Origin: Beverwykella pulmonaria
Lineage: Eukaryota; Ascomycota; Dothideomycetes; Pleosporales; Melanommataceae
Direction: 5' to 3'
Assembly: GCA_001599595.1 (NCBI GenBank)
Contig: BCHH01000001.1
Span: 2,885,837-2,949,836, forward strand
Length of the DNA: 64,000 nt
Below the pieces are notes generated by a model. The model did no database searches, had not been told where the DNA came from, and was given only the letters and a program-made list of their open reading frames with translations. A program made the translations under genes and the position numbers. Shown here one piece after another: positions 44,791 to 56,411 of this stretch (position 1 is the first letter of the stretch; every line of letters starts with the position of its first letter).

Positions 44791-47700
44791 ATGACAGACA
44801 CCAAGATGCGGCTAGTTGACTGGCTGGACGACCTCTGCGTTCGCTTTATTGTTAACCTCCCCCACGAGGAGCTCCAGTCGGTGGAGCGCATCTGCTTCCA
44901 GATCGAAGAGGCGCAATGGTTCTACGAAGACTTCATCCGCCCGCTCGACCCCACCCTGCCGTCGCTGAACCTGCGCCGGTTTGCGCTGCTCATGTTCCAG
45001 CACTGTCCCCTCTCGTCGTCGTACTCGGAGCTGCACCACACCCAGGCCTACGAGGACTTCCTCGCCTACAAGACGCGGGTCCCTGTCCGCGGCGCCATCA
45101 TGCTGAACCACGAAATGACACACGCGGTGCTGGTCAAGGGCTGGAAGAAGGGCGCCAAGTGGAGCTTCCCGCGCGGGAAGATCAACAAGGACGAGCCGGA
45201 CCTAGACTGCGCCGTGCGAGAGGTCTACGAAGAGACGGGCTATGACCTGAAGGAAGCCAATCTCGTCGGCCCGGAGGAGACGATGAAGAAGATCTCTGTC
45301 AACATGCGCGAGCAGAACATGGTGCTCTACGTGTTTCGGTCGGTGCCCATGGACACGCACTTTGAACCACGCACGAGGAAAGAGATTTCGGTTTGTGACA
45401 ATTTGGGTGCACAAAATGAGAATGGACGCTAACCTGAGCAGAAAATCGACTGGTACAAGCTCACCGACCTGCCTACTCTCAAGCGGAAGAACCAGGCCCA
45501 GCAAGGCACCAACCAGGACGCAATCAAAGAAAACAACTTCTACATGGTAGCACCCTTCCTTGGGCCGCTGAGGGGATGGATAAAGCAACAGCAGAGGCTT
45601 GATAAGCAGAAGGCAAGGGCCGGCCCACAACAAGTACCTGCAGCGCCCACCGGTGTGACAGACACGGAGGAAATAGAAGCAGATGTGGGCGAGACCACCG
45701 CTGACGAGGCCCCGCTGAAAGACTTGCAGCCATCCGACGGGAACTTCGCTGAGCTTGTGGCGCGACTTGGAAGAGGAAGTCGCTCAAGCGATGCGCTGCC
45801 AGAGGTCTCGGTACATCAGACTCCACAGCCGATACTGGACCCTGCTGCAGAACTCAAAAGGCTGCTGAGTGTCGGTTCGCTGTTCCCGTCGGAGACTCCG
45901 CCTGTCGAAGCCCCCGTGCCTGCTCAAGCACCATACGGTAATTCGCTGATGCCGATGCTACAAGCCAACAACAGACCGCCTGGACCACCAGGACCGCCTC
46001 CGAGAACACCGTTCGATCAGCTCATGTCTCCCCCACCACAGCCTCAGACTCCCCATGGCCAGCACCATCCCCGCGCGCCTCAACTGAACCACCTATCTCC
46101 TCCGCCACCATTCCCTTTCCAACCACAACATCCACAGTCGTTTCGAGGACCCTCCCATCCTCCGATGCACCCCCAGCATTTCAATGGTCATTCCATGCAA
46201 ATGCCACGCCAGTTCATCCCTCCCCCGCCTCACCACCCGAATCAGATTTTCCCCGTGCGTGCACCAAACATGCAAGAGCCAGAGGCATTCAGCCATCAAG
46301 CGCCACGGCCATACCAACGGACTGGCGACCCCCAATTTGCGAGTGGCCCTCCGTTCCCAGGCGCCCATGGCCCGGCAATCCCCCCTGCGTCCAATTTACC
46401 TCCTCCAAAACTTAATGCACATACATTGGGCTTGTTGAATGCATTCAAGATGAATGAGAAGCCGGCTGCTTCGCCTCCTCAACAGCCAGTTCCACCGGCT
46501 GAAAACACACAAGTGACGCCAATGCAGCAGCCAGCGTCTCTGCACTCGATCTATGAATCTTTCACGTCACCCCCCGGAATACCGAGTGCGAACCCATATG
46601 CTCCAAGCCCACCGCCAAATTTCACATCGCCTCCACAAAATCCAAGCTTCCAACCTGTACAACCGAAACCCAGGAATGCGCATCAAGATTCGCTGTTGAC
46701 TCTCTTCCGTTCACCCTCGGTGCCTGTCAATCCTACTCCACCTCCGAAATCGCCGGCAGAGCTCTCCGCCCAACCAAAGACTCCTGGTTACATCAATCCT
46801 AAACCATCGCCTCGTGAAGCAGTGCCTCCTAGGCCTGATCTGAGCATTAAGCCGAACTTGCTTGAAGTCATTGGCATGCAGGCAGGAAAGCCACATCTTA
46901 CATCTGCAACGGTTAGTGGACCGGTCAATGCTCCAGACTTTGAGACTGTCAAGAAGAATACACATCATGGAGGAGCTAATGGACATGGTCATGCCCATTC
47001 ACGTGGGCCCTCGCCTGCAGGTCGGAATAGTGTTGAGCAAAAGATGTTTGTTCCGCAGCAGATACTCAGGCGTGAGGATAAGTTGGCTCCAAAAGTTAGT
47101 AACCACGATAATGGGGAAGCAAGGAGGAGTAGGAGTCCGAAGACGAATATCAATCCGCCGCCGCCGCCGCAGACAACTGCATTCAAGCCTCAGATTCTTC
47201 GACGCCCGCAGCCCGACGTGTCTCCAGCGTCAGCTCCTGCGCCTGTGCCTGCTCCTGTCCTCCTTTCACAGCCGCGGGCCCTGCTCAATTTGTTCACAAA
47301 TCCAACTCCCCCACCAGCCGCTCCAGCATCGCCAGCACATCTCCCAAAAGCTCCAGTACCCCAGCAATCCTTCGACCGGCGAGAGACACTACCCGCGGAA
47401 CAGAAGAATGCTCTCCTATCCCTCTTTGGAAAGCCATCACAAAGAACTTCATCTCCAGCTCCGGCTCCGGCTGTGCAGTCTCCGCTCCCGCTTGAGGAAA
47501 CTCTAAATCCTTTCTTGTCATCCCTTCCAAAGAGCCCCATTCCACCAACTCGCAGCCCGCATCCGCCCACGCCTAAGACTACGATGTCCGGCGTCATCAG
47601 CCCCGTCAGCCCACTCCCAGAGAAAACAAGTCAGCAGAACAGCCCTGCGCATTTGACATCACGGTCCAGGATCTCGAGTATCGGCGAGTCGATGCTGCCG

Positions 47701-47952
47701 AATATTGTCATTCCGAAGAACTTACTTCCAACGAGCCATCCCTCTACGGCTCTTCATCCTAATGGGAAGAATGGATTGGAGGAGGGCTACGCGAGTGCAG
47801 GATCGGTTTCTGCGGGTCGGATGGAGAAGTTCGCCGTGGATAAGAGTTTGGGGAAAGTTAGTGGTGGGGCTCAAGACGGTACGGGCAAGAGTCCCGTAGA
47901 TAAGACGTTTTTGCTCGGGTTCTTGGAGGATGTGGCCAGACGGGGACGGTGA
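44791..47952 (+). CDS. DCP2: mRNA decapping enzyme subunit 2
   Basis: Nudix hydrolase that removes the m7G cap in P-bodies. Exon 1 (200 codons) carries the Dcp1-binding helical domain (about 1-95) and the Nudix box, residues about 129-152 (GKINKDEPDLDC then REVYEETGYD), with the catalytic glutamates intact. The intron 45391-45441 joins in phase to KIDWYKLTDLPTLKRK (box B) and NNFYMVAPFLGPLRGWI. The total is 1036 aa. The long Pro-rich tail has at least four short Leu-rich helices (LGLLNAFK, DSLLTLF, ALLNLFTNP, NALLSLFGKP near 528, 616, 813 and 856). In yeasts such motifs bind Edc3 and Pat1. No break is seen. Confidence 0.95.
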
Positions 47953-48539
47953 AGAACATCTTGCTTGTATAAGATGGCTGCGAGAGGATTTGAGTATTAT
48001 TCCGGCGTATCTGATTTGGTCTACTTGACCGTAGATACCTTTTCGTCTTTGACACTTGATTCACGTATGATTCTCAAGGAAATTTATAACATTTTGGGAC
48101 GGGGTATTTGGGCCTGGGTGGACTGAATTGGAGCTGGATCAGCACCGTGTACGACTGTAGTCAATGAGAACATCAATGATGATCGTTGAACTTGAGAAGA
48201 CATTTTTGAATTGCCCGATTTTGCTTTCGCAGTGAGGAGATTACTAAGCCCGCAGCCGCGCTAGAGCATGTGCACCATTTGCTATGATCCAAGCAGCAGC
48301 ACATATCTTGCAGCAACGGCTATGTTGCTCCGTGCTGCAGTGCCTCGGGGTTTTCTGAGGGAGCAACCGCAAAAAATAACTCCTCGACTGTGAGGGAGGA
48401 CAGCTTTGTTGAGACTGGGGGGCGAAGAACTTGATCATCATAACATGGCAGGTGTCTTTTGACTGCATCCGCCAGACTAGGCCGTCAGCGGGCGACCTGC
48501 TGGTGCTGATGAGCATCTACGATTGTTAAGGCATTCCCG
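47953..48539. other. Intergenic, 0.59 kb
   Basis: 3' region of DCP2. A minus-strand frame at 48244-48516 has no motifs. Nothing supported. Confidence 0.35.
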
Positions 48540-49030
48540 AAAATTAGACTTTAGTATCAGCTTATTCCCTATTCGGCTATTGGTGACGAGAATACATGCT
48601 TCCACAAACACCTGGCTTTTCGATTTTTTCTTTTCTTTTTTTTGGCGAAACACTCCACTTCATGCTACCTCACACCACCTCTATGATGCATCTACAGAGA
48701 GCTGAACGCATTGATTAGCGGGGAAGGAAGGCTAAACAGCACCTAACTTACCAGTCTGAAGACTTTAGTGTCAGCTAATTCCTAATTCGACTATTAGTAA
48801 CGAGAAGACACATGCATGCTTCCATAAACGCCTGACTTTCTCAGGCTTTTTGGCAATCACTTCACTTCATGCTATTTCACACCACCTCAATGATGCATCT
48901 ATAGAGAGCCGAACGCATTGATTAGCGGAGAAAGAATGCTAAGCAGCACCTAACTCACTAGTCTGAAGACTCCAGTGTCAGCTGATTCCCAATGTGGCTA
49001 TTGGTAACGAGAAGACACGCTTCCACCGAC
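48540..49030. repeat. ~210-bp tandem repeat, two units plus a partial third
   Basis: The segment beginning GACTTTAGT(A/G)TCAGCT recurs at about 48547, 48761 and 48968 (spacing 214 and 207). Units share TGATGCATCTA(C/T)AGAGAGC and GAACGCATTGATTAGCGG. The third copy is cut after about 60 bases, just upstream of the small secreted protein gene. Confidence 0.85.
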
Positions 49031-49083
49031 TGTTTTGGTGCATTCAAAGGTCGAAGTAGAGTGGGCAGCCCTGCGGCCACGAG

Positions 49084-49095
49084 TATATATATAAG
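49084..49095 (+). promoter_or_regulatory. TATA-box-like element
   Basis: TATATATATAAG lies about 175 bp before the ATG at 49269. It is the clearest TATA-like run upstream of that gene. Confidence 0.5.
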
Positions 49096-49268
49096 AAGTA
49101 ACTTCACTGAACTGATACCCTACCAACAACTGAGAAAGCAAGCCCAATCTGAAACAGCTTACTCTGTATCGAGGTCACAAACTGTCTTGAGAATTGGAGT
49201 AATCAGCGATTAGGTATGACTAGCATCCAACGGACTTGTGCTTGGCTAATCAATAAAGACCTCAAATC

Positions 49269-49679
49269 ATGAAGCTCTCCGGCATTTTAATGCTAGCAAA
49301 TGCTCCACTGGTCTTCCCCTGGAAGTTATACTGGGGACCAATTCCTCAAGGTCGAGACCTCCCATTATATTTTCGAGGGTCAAGCAAAGATTTGGAAACG
49401 TGTCAAGACATGCGTCATGAGTTTGCGGGTAGGCTTGCCAAACCTCCAGCACCCGGTTGGCTCCTGTGGCACCCCGATTGGGATAGCGGAGTCACTGGAT
49501 GTTGTCTTCATATCTACGGTAGCAATACGGATGATACCGCCGTCAACCACGACTGTCGCAGACTAGAAAAAGGGGAGCGACATCGGGATAAGTTTTGCGA
49601 TGGACTAAATCATAAGATCTATCTTAGGGCAACTGAGGGGATAGGCAGCTACAGGGTTATAGGTTGTAAGAAGGCCTGA
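49269..49679 (+). CDS. Small secreted-type six-cysteine protein beside repeats
   Basis: Single exon of 136 aa. The start MKLSGILMLANAPLVF is a short, moderately hydrophobic signal-peptide-like segment. Cys are at 45, 78, 79, 96, 110 and 133. Trp and Tyr are frequent (PGWLLWHPDWD). It lies between 210-bp tandem repeats and a cluster of retroelements, a setting typical of fungal effector genes. No family recognised. The weak leader means secretion is less sure than for the gene at 32.2 kb. Confidence 0.6.
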   Translation: MKLSGILMLANAPLVFPWKLYWGPIPQGRDLPLYFRGSSKDLETCQDMRHEFAGRLAKPPAPGWLLWHPDWDSGVTGCCLHIYGSNTDDTAVNHDCRRLEKGERHRDKFCDGLNHKIYLRATEGIGSYRVIGCKKA

Positions 49680-49801
49680 ATTATGGAAGAGTGCCCATTG
49701 GAGAATAAAGCTCAGGAATATATGCAAAATTGGAATAGGAGAACCGAATACTGAAGGCTCTTAAAAATAAGCACTAGGCACGATATCAGAGTTAGGAACA
49801 A

Positions 49802-50088
49802 GCAAGCAAACAATTATTATTATTATCTTTATTTACCGTCTGTTCCCAGCCCTCTATAGAGCTATGCAGACTATTGCCTTAGGAAAAACCTATGAACAAG
49901 GAAAACCTTTCGTGTGCCTTATGCGCTGTTTGTACGCTCTTGAGCGTATATAGCTTATTTCCTCAACTTTCGACCGCCCGTCTTGTCACGCTTGCCCCCG
50001 TACAGGGGAAATCAAGAAAAAGAGAATAGAATATAAAAGATAGTGGGAGTATGAGTATGAGGGTAGGAGTATGCAAGCAAACAATTAT
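49802..50088 (-). mobile_element. SINE-like insertion with 16-bp target duplication
   Basis: GCAAGCAAACAATTAT occurs at 49802-49817 and 50073-50088 and brackets a 255-bp insert. The insert begins with a TTATTATTATC run, which read on the minus strand is an A-rich tail at its 3' end. A long perfect target duplication plus an A-rich tail is the signature of LINE-dependent retroposition. No coding capacity. A pol III promoter is not evident, so it could be a truncated LINE or a retroposed RNA. Confidence 0.65.
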
Positions 50089-50214
50089 GTGATTGGCTTA
50101 GTTTGTAGGCGCTAAGGAGTGAATTGACTTGAGAAGTAGATCCTCAGTTCACCATCGACGAGCGGCTATCCTAGATATTGGCAAAACCGCATTAGGCAAC
50201 CGTTGCTACCTTGC

Positions 50215-50756
50215 TGTCACGGTAACCACCGCGACACCAATTCCGAACAACGACCCCGAACGACGGTCCCGAACGACCCCGAACGACGGTCCCGAACGGT
50301 CCCGAACGACGGTCCTGAACAACGGTCCCGAACGACGGTCCTGAACGACGGTCCCGACAAGTACTGTACTCTGCAGCACAGTACTTCACACACCTGACAT
50401 TGCGCACAATACCGACTAATACCCATTGCGCACAACACGCACTCTGACTCACAGTACACCGACGGTGACGACTGTCGGCACAGTACTGTTACTCACAGTC
50501 CACTCCGAACAACGAGCTCGGCGACTAGCCGACCTAACCTGAAATGCTCAACCGAGCCCCAACCGGGCTCGGCCCGCGCACGAACCAGACCCCTGAAGCA
50601 CGAACCATGCTAAGTATTTATTTGAACGCGAAGGACCTCTGGTCGAGCTCCTTACGCAACGTCTTGTATGATAATTCATCGCACCTGAGATCGTATCCGT
50701 AGTATCCGATATTTAATTGAACCTTTATCCTCTGCTACCGATAGCCTCTCGTGACA
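50215..50756. mobile_element. Solo LTR, copy 2 (542 bp, CpG-rich)
   Basis: Begins TGTCACGGTAACC, ends CTCGTGACA. It is flanked by the 5-bp direct repeat CTTGC (50210-50214 and 50757-50761). It is homologous to 22766-23291 over its full length and retains CpG sites lost there. A GAACGACGGTCC-type minisatellite lies at about 50245-50360. No internal retrotransposon domain is attached. Confidence 0.88.
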
Positions 50757-51229
50757 CTTGCACTAGTGTAGGTAGAACTCAAGGCAACATCCCAATACCA
50801 TATCATCTCGCAAAGCCCTTATAATGCAAGGATACTAATTAATTAGACGGTCACTAAAGCGGCAAGCTTGACATAGCATAAATTATGCTCTAGCAGTCCG
50901 CTTACCAAATCATCTTGGATGTGCAGCCTATGTGAGATAGTACTTTATGTCGCCACCGCTAGCAGGGAGAATGGTTGAGCCGCACTGGTATAGACCTTGT
51001 GCAGTGGCAAGGTTGAGCATGTGTTAGATATGCGATCAACAGGTCTCATGGTTGGCTTCTGAACTGGAGCAGCTGTTTGATAACAGAATGTACATAGCTG
51101 GCGCATCGTAACGGCCCATACCCATAGGGTGCATGGCCATAATAGAACACACACACGTAGGGTGGCGAATTCTGTAGGTGTTTTCAGAGAGTTGAGTTGG
51201 TTGACCAGAGGCATGGCCAAGGTTGTGGG

Positions 51230-51412
51230 TGTTAGAATGTGAGAGCTCTGAGTGGGAGGGGACAGAAAAATATTGCTTGAGGTGCCAACATAGAACCAGG
51301 CTGGTGCTATATACTCGGACATCTGCCCAGCCATCTTGGTCACGTGCCTATCATGTGCCTGTCACGAGGATGTCACGTGTCCCAGTCTCGGCTAGCCNGC
51401 TGCCTTTCAACA
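51230..51412 (-). repeat. 3' LTR of the copia element
   Basis: 183 bp, matching 56432-56614 at every called base. The single N (51398) corresponds to A in the other LTR. Confidence 0.95.
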
Positions 51413-51421
51413 CTCCCCCTT
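51413..51421 (-). other. Polypurine tract
   Basis: On the minus strand AAGGGGGAG directly precedes the 3' LTR, where plus-strand DNA synthesis would be primed. Confidence 0.75.
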
Positions 51422-51616
51422 GGTGCCTCAAGCACCTCACACTCCCTTGCCTCTGGCTACTCCCCCAGCCTTTGGCTGCCCGGCCTCGTCAAACCCTCCC
51501 AAACCCACCTCTGTGGGGCAAATGGAGGGAAGAGTACCGGTGCTTCCTTAGCCAGCCAGTTTTATACTGAACCAGCTTACTCCCCCGGCTCAGTCAACTT
51601 CATGCTAAACTGAGTC

Positions 51617-54600
51617 TTAGTGCTGCCATTTTTCCAGCCCAAGTGCCTGCCGAAATCGAACGAAAGCGGGCTTCGCCAGCGCTTTTGTGAGCCCATCTGC
51701 CACCTGCTGTTCGGTCGGGGTGAACTGGATATCCACCTGCCCGTTTTCCTGGGCCTCCCGCACAAAGTGGTGCTGAGTATCAATGTGTTTTGTTCTGGCG
51801 TGGAATTGTGGGTTCCGGGCCAGGGCAATGGCGCCCTGGTTGTCGCCGAATATAATGGTGGCGGAGGGCGGTTTACGGTCGCCCGGCTCCCCCAGCAGCT
51901 CTTCCAACAGGCCTCTCAGCCAAATGGCTTCTTTGGCTGCCTGCGTCTGTCCCATGTACTCGGCCTCGCACGAGGAGAGCGCGCAACAGCCCTGTCTTTT
52001 CGAAGACCAGCTGATTGCGCCGCTTCCTATGTGGAACACGTAGCCCGAGGTGGAGCGCCGAGTCGCGATATCTCCTGCCCAGTCGGCATCTGTGTACCCC
52101 GTCAACGAGGTGAGATCTCCTCGGTACACCAGCATGAGGTCGAGGGTGCCGCGCAGGTATCGGAAGGTGCGCTTGACGGCAGTAAGGTGCTGGTCCGTGG
52201 GATTGGCCATGTGCTGGCTTAGGGCAGATACTGTGAAGGCAATATCTGGCCGGGTGCCCATCATCAGGTACATAAGAGATCCGACAGCCCGTTGATACCA
52301 CTTTCTATCTGAATCCTTGGCTTCAAAGTCCTTAGGTGCTGGTTCTAGCTTTCCATCCATAGGGGTGCCTACGGCCTTATGGCCGTCCGTGAAGTTGAAG
52401 TCAGCAAGCATTTTCATGATATACCCTCGCTGGGAAAGCCGGATTGTTCGGTTTCGGCGATCGCGGATAATCTCCATGCCTAGATAGTACTGGCACTCCC
52501 CCAGATCCGTCATGTCAAAGCGCTTTGACAGATCCTTTTTCAGCTGCTGCACCTCTCCCAGATCTGGGCCGGCGATTAACAGATCGTCTACATACACAGC
52601 CACATAGGTGTGCCCTTTAACAAAGATGCCCAGATCAGCTACCAGCGGCTCAAAGCCCAGATCAAGGAGGAAGCCAGCTAGAGTGGTGTACCAGATTCAG
52701 GGTGCCTGCTTCAGTCCGTACAGGGCTTTGTTCAATCAACATACTAGGTCGGGGTTGGCAGAGTCGTTCATGCCGGGTGGCTGTTCTACGTATATCTCCT
52801 CCTCCACCTCCCCGTACAGGAACGCTGTTTTCACGTCCATTTGGTGTATTTCTAGGTCTAGCGCAGCTGAGATGGCGAACAGTGCCTTGTAGCTCATTGG
52901 CTTGACCACAGAGGCAAACGTTTCATTGTAGTCAATCCCGTATTGTTGTTCAAATCCGCGCACTACCCAGCGGGCCTTGTGCCAGAGGATCTGACCGTCT
53001 GGTCCGCGTTTCAGCTTGTATACCCACTTCCCACCAAGTACAGCTCGATTTCCAGGTCGTGGCACTATAGTCCAGGTCTTGTTCATCTCCAGGGAGTGAA
53101 GCTCCTGTTTCATTGCCTCAGCCCACTGCTTCCACTGCGGGGAGCTTTGGGCTTCAGACAGCAATTTCAGCTCAATAGCCTCAGCAGCTAGGGCGGCAAA
53201 GCTGATAAGCGCGAACATAAGCGCGTATCGTTTTGGCAGCATCCCCCGCGTTGACCGAACGGAGGGGAGACGCAATTCTGGGCGGTCTCCCAGGTGTGAG
53301 TGAGCGCTATCCTCAGGGGCATTTCCCCTATTCTCAGCGCTTCCTGTGCTAGCACCCCCTCCACCGCTCCCCTGCTCTCCAGAGTCTGTGTGGTCTCCTA
53401 GGTGTGGATGAGCGCTATCCTCAGAGGCATCTCCCCTATTCTCAGCGTCCTCATCTCCCCTTTCGTCTCTTCCAGACTCGGCAGGGCCCTGCGGCGGCCA
53501 GGTAGGCGCGTCGTGCCAGAGTTCGTTCTCGAGCTCGTCTTCAAGTTCTTCTAGAACCAGTTGCGGCGCGCTTTTCTCCTTCTCCCCCCTTGCCGTCGCA
53601 CAAGGGCGCTTGGGGGGCTGCTGGGGCGCATAATCATCAGAGGGCCGTTTTGCCATGGCCGTGGCAACCGTATTTTCCGCTGGGTGCTTATCAAGCCCCC
53701 AGAATTTATCAAAGCAAGGCCGAATGTCGTCCAGGCAGACCAGATCGTGGGTGACGATAATTCCGCCGTCGTCCCGCAGGACCTGGTAATGCGAGTTGCC
53801 GTGGTAGCCTATAAGGCGGCATGGTACTCCCTTGTTGTCAGCCAGTTTGTTCCGTTGGCCTGTTTTGTAGATCAGGCACCGGCTTCCTATTGGCCTCAGA
53901 TGCGCGATGTCCGGTTTTTCGCCATACCAGGCCTCGTATGGAGTGACTTTTAGTCGCCGGTGCGGCGTAAATAGGCGGAGGTACGCAATCGCGCGCACCA
54001 CAAAGGGCCATAGATCAAGCGGCAGTTCGCTCGAGAGCATTGTTGCCATCATGCGCTCATGGATGATCCGGTTGGTGACCTCAGCCACCCCGTTTGACTG
54101 GTGTTGATCGGTGCCAGTGAACTCGTGAGTAATCCCCTTGTCGGCAAGCAGGATTTTGATCTCGTTTGACATAAACTCGCCGGCTTGGTCAATACGTACT
54201 CGGTGGGTGCGCCGCTCTGGGCGCTCGTACTTTTCGAAGAACCGTTTCAGGGCGGGTAGTGCTTCACTACGCGTCTTGATGGGATCGCAGTGCAGGAAGG
54301 CGGTGCAATCGTCGACTATTGTTATCCAGTATCGTTCTCCTTGCCTGCCAGGCGGCAGCGGTCCTTTAATGTCTATATGGAGGAACTCCATAGGGTACTT
54401 CCCGCGCACAAACGGCTTCTTGTGGGGGACTTGGGCGAACTTCGCGTTCACGCAGGCTTCGCATGTGCAGCTCGGTGGGAGCGGCCTCATGCCGTTGACC
54501 ATGCCTGCCAACCTTTTCAGGCTGCCTTCACCAAGGTGGCCGAGCCGCTCGTGCCACGGTGCTAGTCACGGCTCACTAATTGAGTAAGCGGCGAGGGCTG

Positions 54601-56008
54601 AGGGTGCCTTCCAGAGTCGCATGAAGTACAATCCCTCTGGGCTCTCATCGGCAGTGAGCGTTCTGCTAGCGCGCGTTATGGTAATGCCAGTATCTGTAAA
54701 GGCAAGTTTTGCACCCCGATTCTTCACCTGAGAGACAGAGATTAGGTTGCATCCAGAGTCTGGGTGATACATCGTGTCACTAAGTGTAAGGAGCTCCCGC
54801 TTCCCGTTAATGTCACACGGTACGACTGCTGTGCCGATCATTAGGGGGCGCGATAATCCAGCGTATCCATTAACGGGCGGCCCCTGGTAGGGCCGCAAGG
54901 TTTCTGGGATAAAGGCGTCCTTTCGGCAGGAGGAGTGGTTAGTGCATGCCGTGTCCACAATCCAATTGTTGTGTAACAGGGCCTTGGTGCCTGTTGCGCT
55001 TGCGTTCAGGGCCATTGCAGGGAAACTAAAGGCGGCAGCCTTTTCAATCTCTGGGGCCCAGGCTGCCTGATACGCGATTAAGTTATAATCTGCCGCGTCG
55101 CTTGTTCCCTTCTCTTTTCCCTGCTGCTGTGCCTTTAGTGCCTCACGTTTCTTCCTCCTCTCGCGCACGTCGCGGAGGCCGGCCTCCTTTAATTCTGGGT
55201 GTTGGGTCCAGCAATTGTTGATTGAGTGGCCTGGTTTTTCACATACTGGGCACACTAAGCCGCTCCGGGGCGGCTGGCGATGGGCAATAAGGGCAGTGGC
55301 TATGGTCACTGATTGCTCAGCCACCTTTAGGTGTTGTTCCTCCTGCTCGGCAGCTCTCCGAGCTTCGTCAAAGGTGACAGCTGGCTTAGCAACCACCCCC
55401 TGGGCGTCTCGTTCGGGAAGGAGGCGGTTGTTTTGATAAAAGGTGGACAAAAAGGCATTGTACTTTGGTCCTAGTCCAGTAAGGAACTTGTTGACGAAGT
55501 GCGGTTCGCTGATTCGGGAGTCAAGGTCAAGGGCGTGCACCTTGTTCCGGGCGCTTATCAGCTTCTCAGCAAATATGTTCACACTGTTGTCGCATGTCTC
55601 TAGGGAGAGCATATTGTAGGCTAGGTCCAGTTGCTGAAAAACGGCGCTCCCCTTTGGTCGGAAGCGGCTTTCGATATCCTTAAGGACCTCTGAGACAGTG
55701 CGGAAGGATTCAGCGGCGTCCTCAGTAGCAGGCTTCTCTATAATTTCCCTTGCCGCTTCTCCGCACCGCTTTTTGATTGAGGCAACAGCAAAGTCCTGTT
55801 TTTCTTCCCACGAGTCCTCCCGGGCAAGGAGCTGGGAATCAGTCTCCCCCGCCCGAAGTGTAGGACGAGTTTTGCTGACAGTGAGCAGGCGGCTACATTT
55901 CTGTGTCCCCAGCCAGTCTGTAATCTCCCGATGCCACTGGGTCCACTGTGAGGGACCTTCAAGCAAAGGGATTTGATCCAGCGAGGTAACTGCCCGTTGA
56001 ATTTCCAT
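51617..56008 (-). pseudogene. copia Gag-Pol polyprotein with three in-frame TGA codons
   Basis: From ATG 56008 one frame runs to the stop at 51617, interrupted by TGA at 54568-54566, 52738-52736 and 52699-52697. Gag has a zinc knuckle CPVCEKPGHSINNC (about 55211-55255). The protease motif WIVDTACTNHSS is near 54950. Integrase follows with a WHERLGHLG zinc-finger start, CEACVNAK and the catalytic Asp/Asp/Glu region (VDDCTAF, GVAEVTNR). RT has WVYKLKRGPDG and YVDDLLIAG (about 52595). RNase H has GYTDADWAGD. At the second and third stops the family normally has Arg, so CGA-to-TGA changes explain them. The element cannot make full Pol by itself. No indels are seen. Confidence 0.9.
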
Positions 56009-56051
56009 TGTCAACACTTTGGGGCTGGTTCACACGGTTTTTTCGGTTTCA

Positions 56052-56145
56052 GGTGGCGGCTCACGCGGTTGTGAGGCTTTAGGAGGTGGCTTACGCGGTT
56101 GTAAGGCTTTGGGAGGTGGCTTACGCGGTTGTAAGGCTTTAGGTA
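56052..56145. repeat. ~30-bp repeats in the copia leader
   Basis: Three units starting GGTGGC at 56052, 56085 and 56115 share ACGCGGTTGT(G/A)AGGCTTT. They lie between the Gag start and the assembly gap. Confidence 0.8.
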
Positions 56146-56217
56146 ATGGCAAGTTGACAATGCTCTATTTTGGTGGAGGAGAAATCCACGTAGTTAGCGT
56201 GTATTTGTAGGTTTGTC

Positions 56218-56362
56218 NNNNNNNNNNNNNNNNNNNNNNNNNNNNNNNNNNNNNNNNNNNNNNNNNNNNNNNNNNNNNNNNNNNNNNNNNNNNNNNNNNN
56301 NNNNNNNNNNNNNNNNNNNNNNNNNNNNNNNNNNNNNNNNNNNNNNNNNNNNNNNNNNNNNN
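56218..56362. other. Assembly gap (145 N)
   Basis: A run of N inside the copia 5' leader. Single Ns occur also at 51398, 61319 and 61333. Confidence 1.
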
Positions 56363-56411
56363 AACCACACAATGGTCAGAGGATTGCGCGTTTTCCAGCG
56401 GGCTTGCTAGC

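Noticed and set aside
50240..50360. CRISPR-like array from GAACGACGGTCC repeats
   Set aside because: Repeats are adjacent without unique spacers and lie inside an LTR of a eukaryotic genome; it is a minisatellite.
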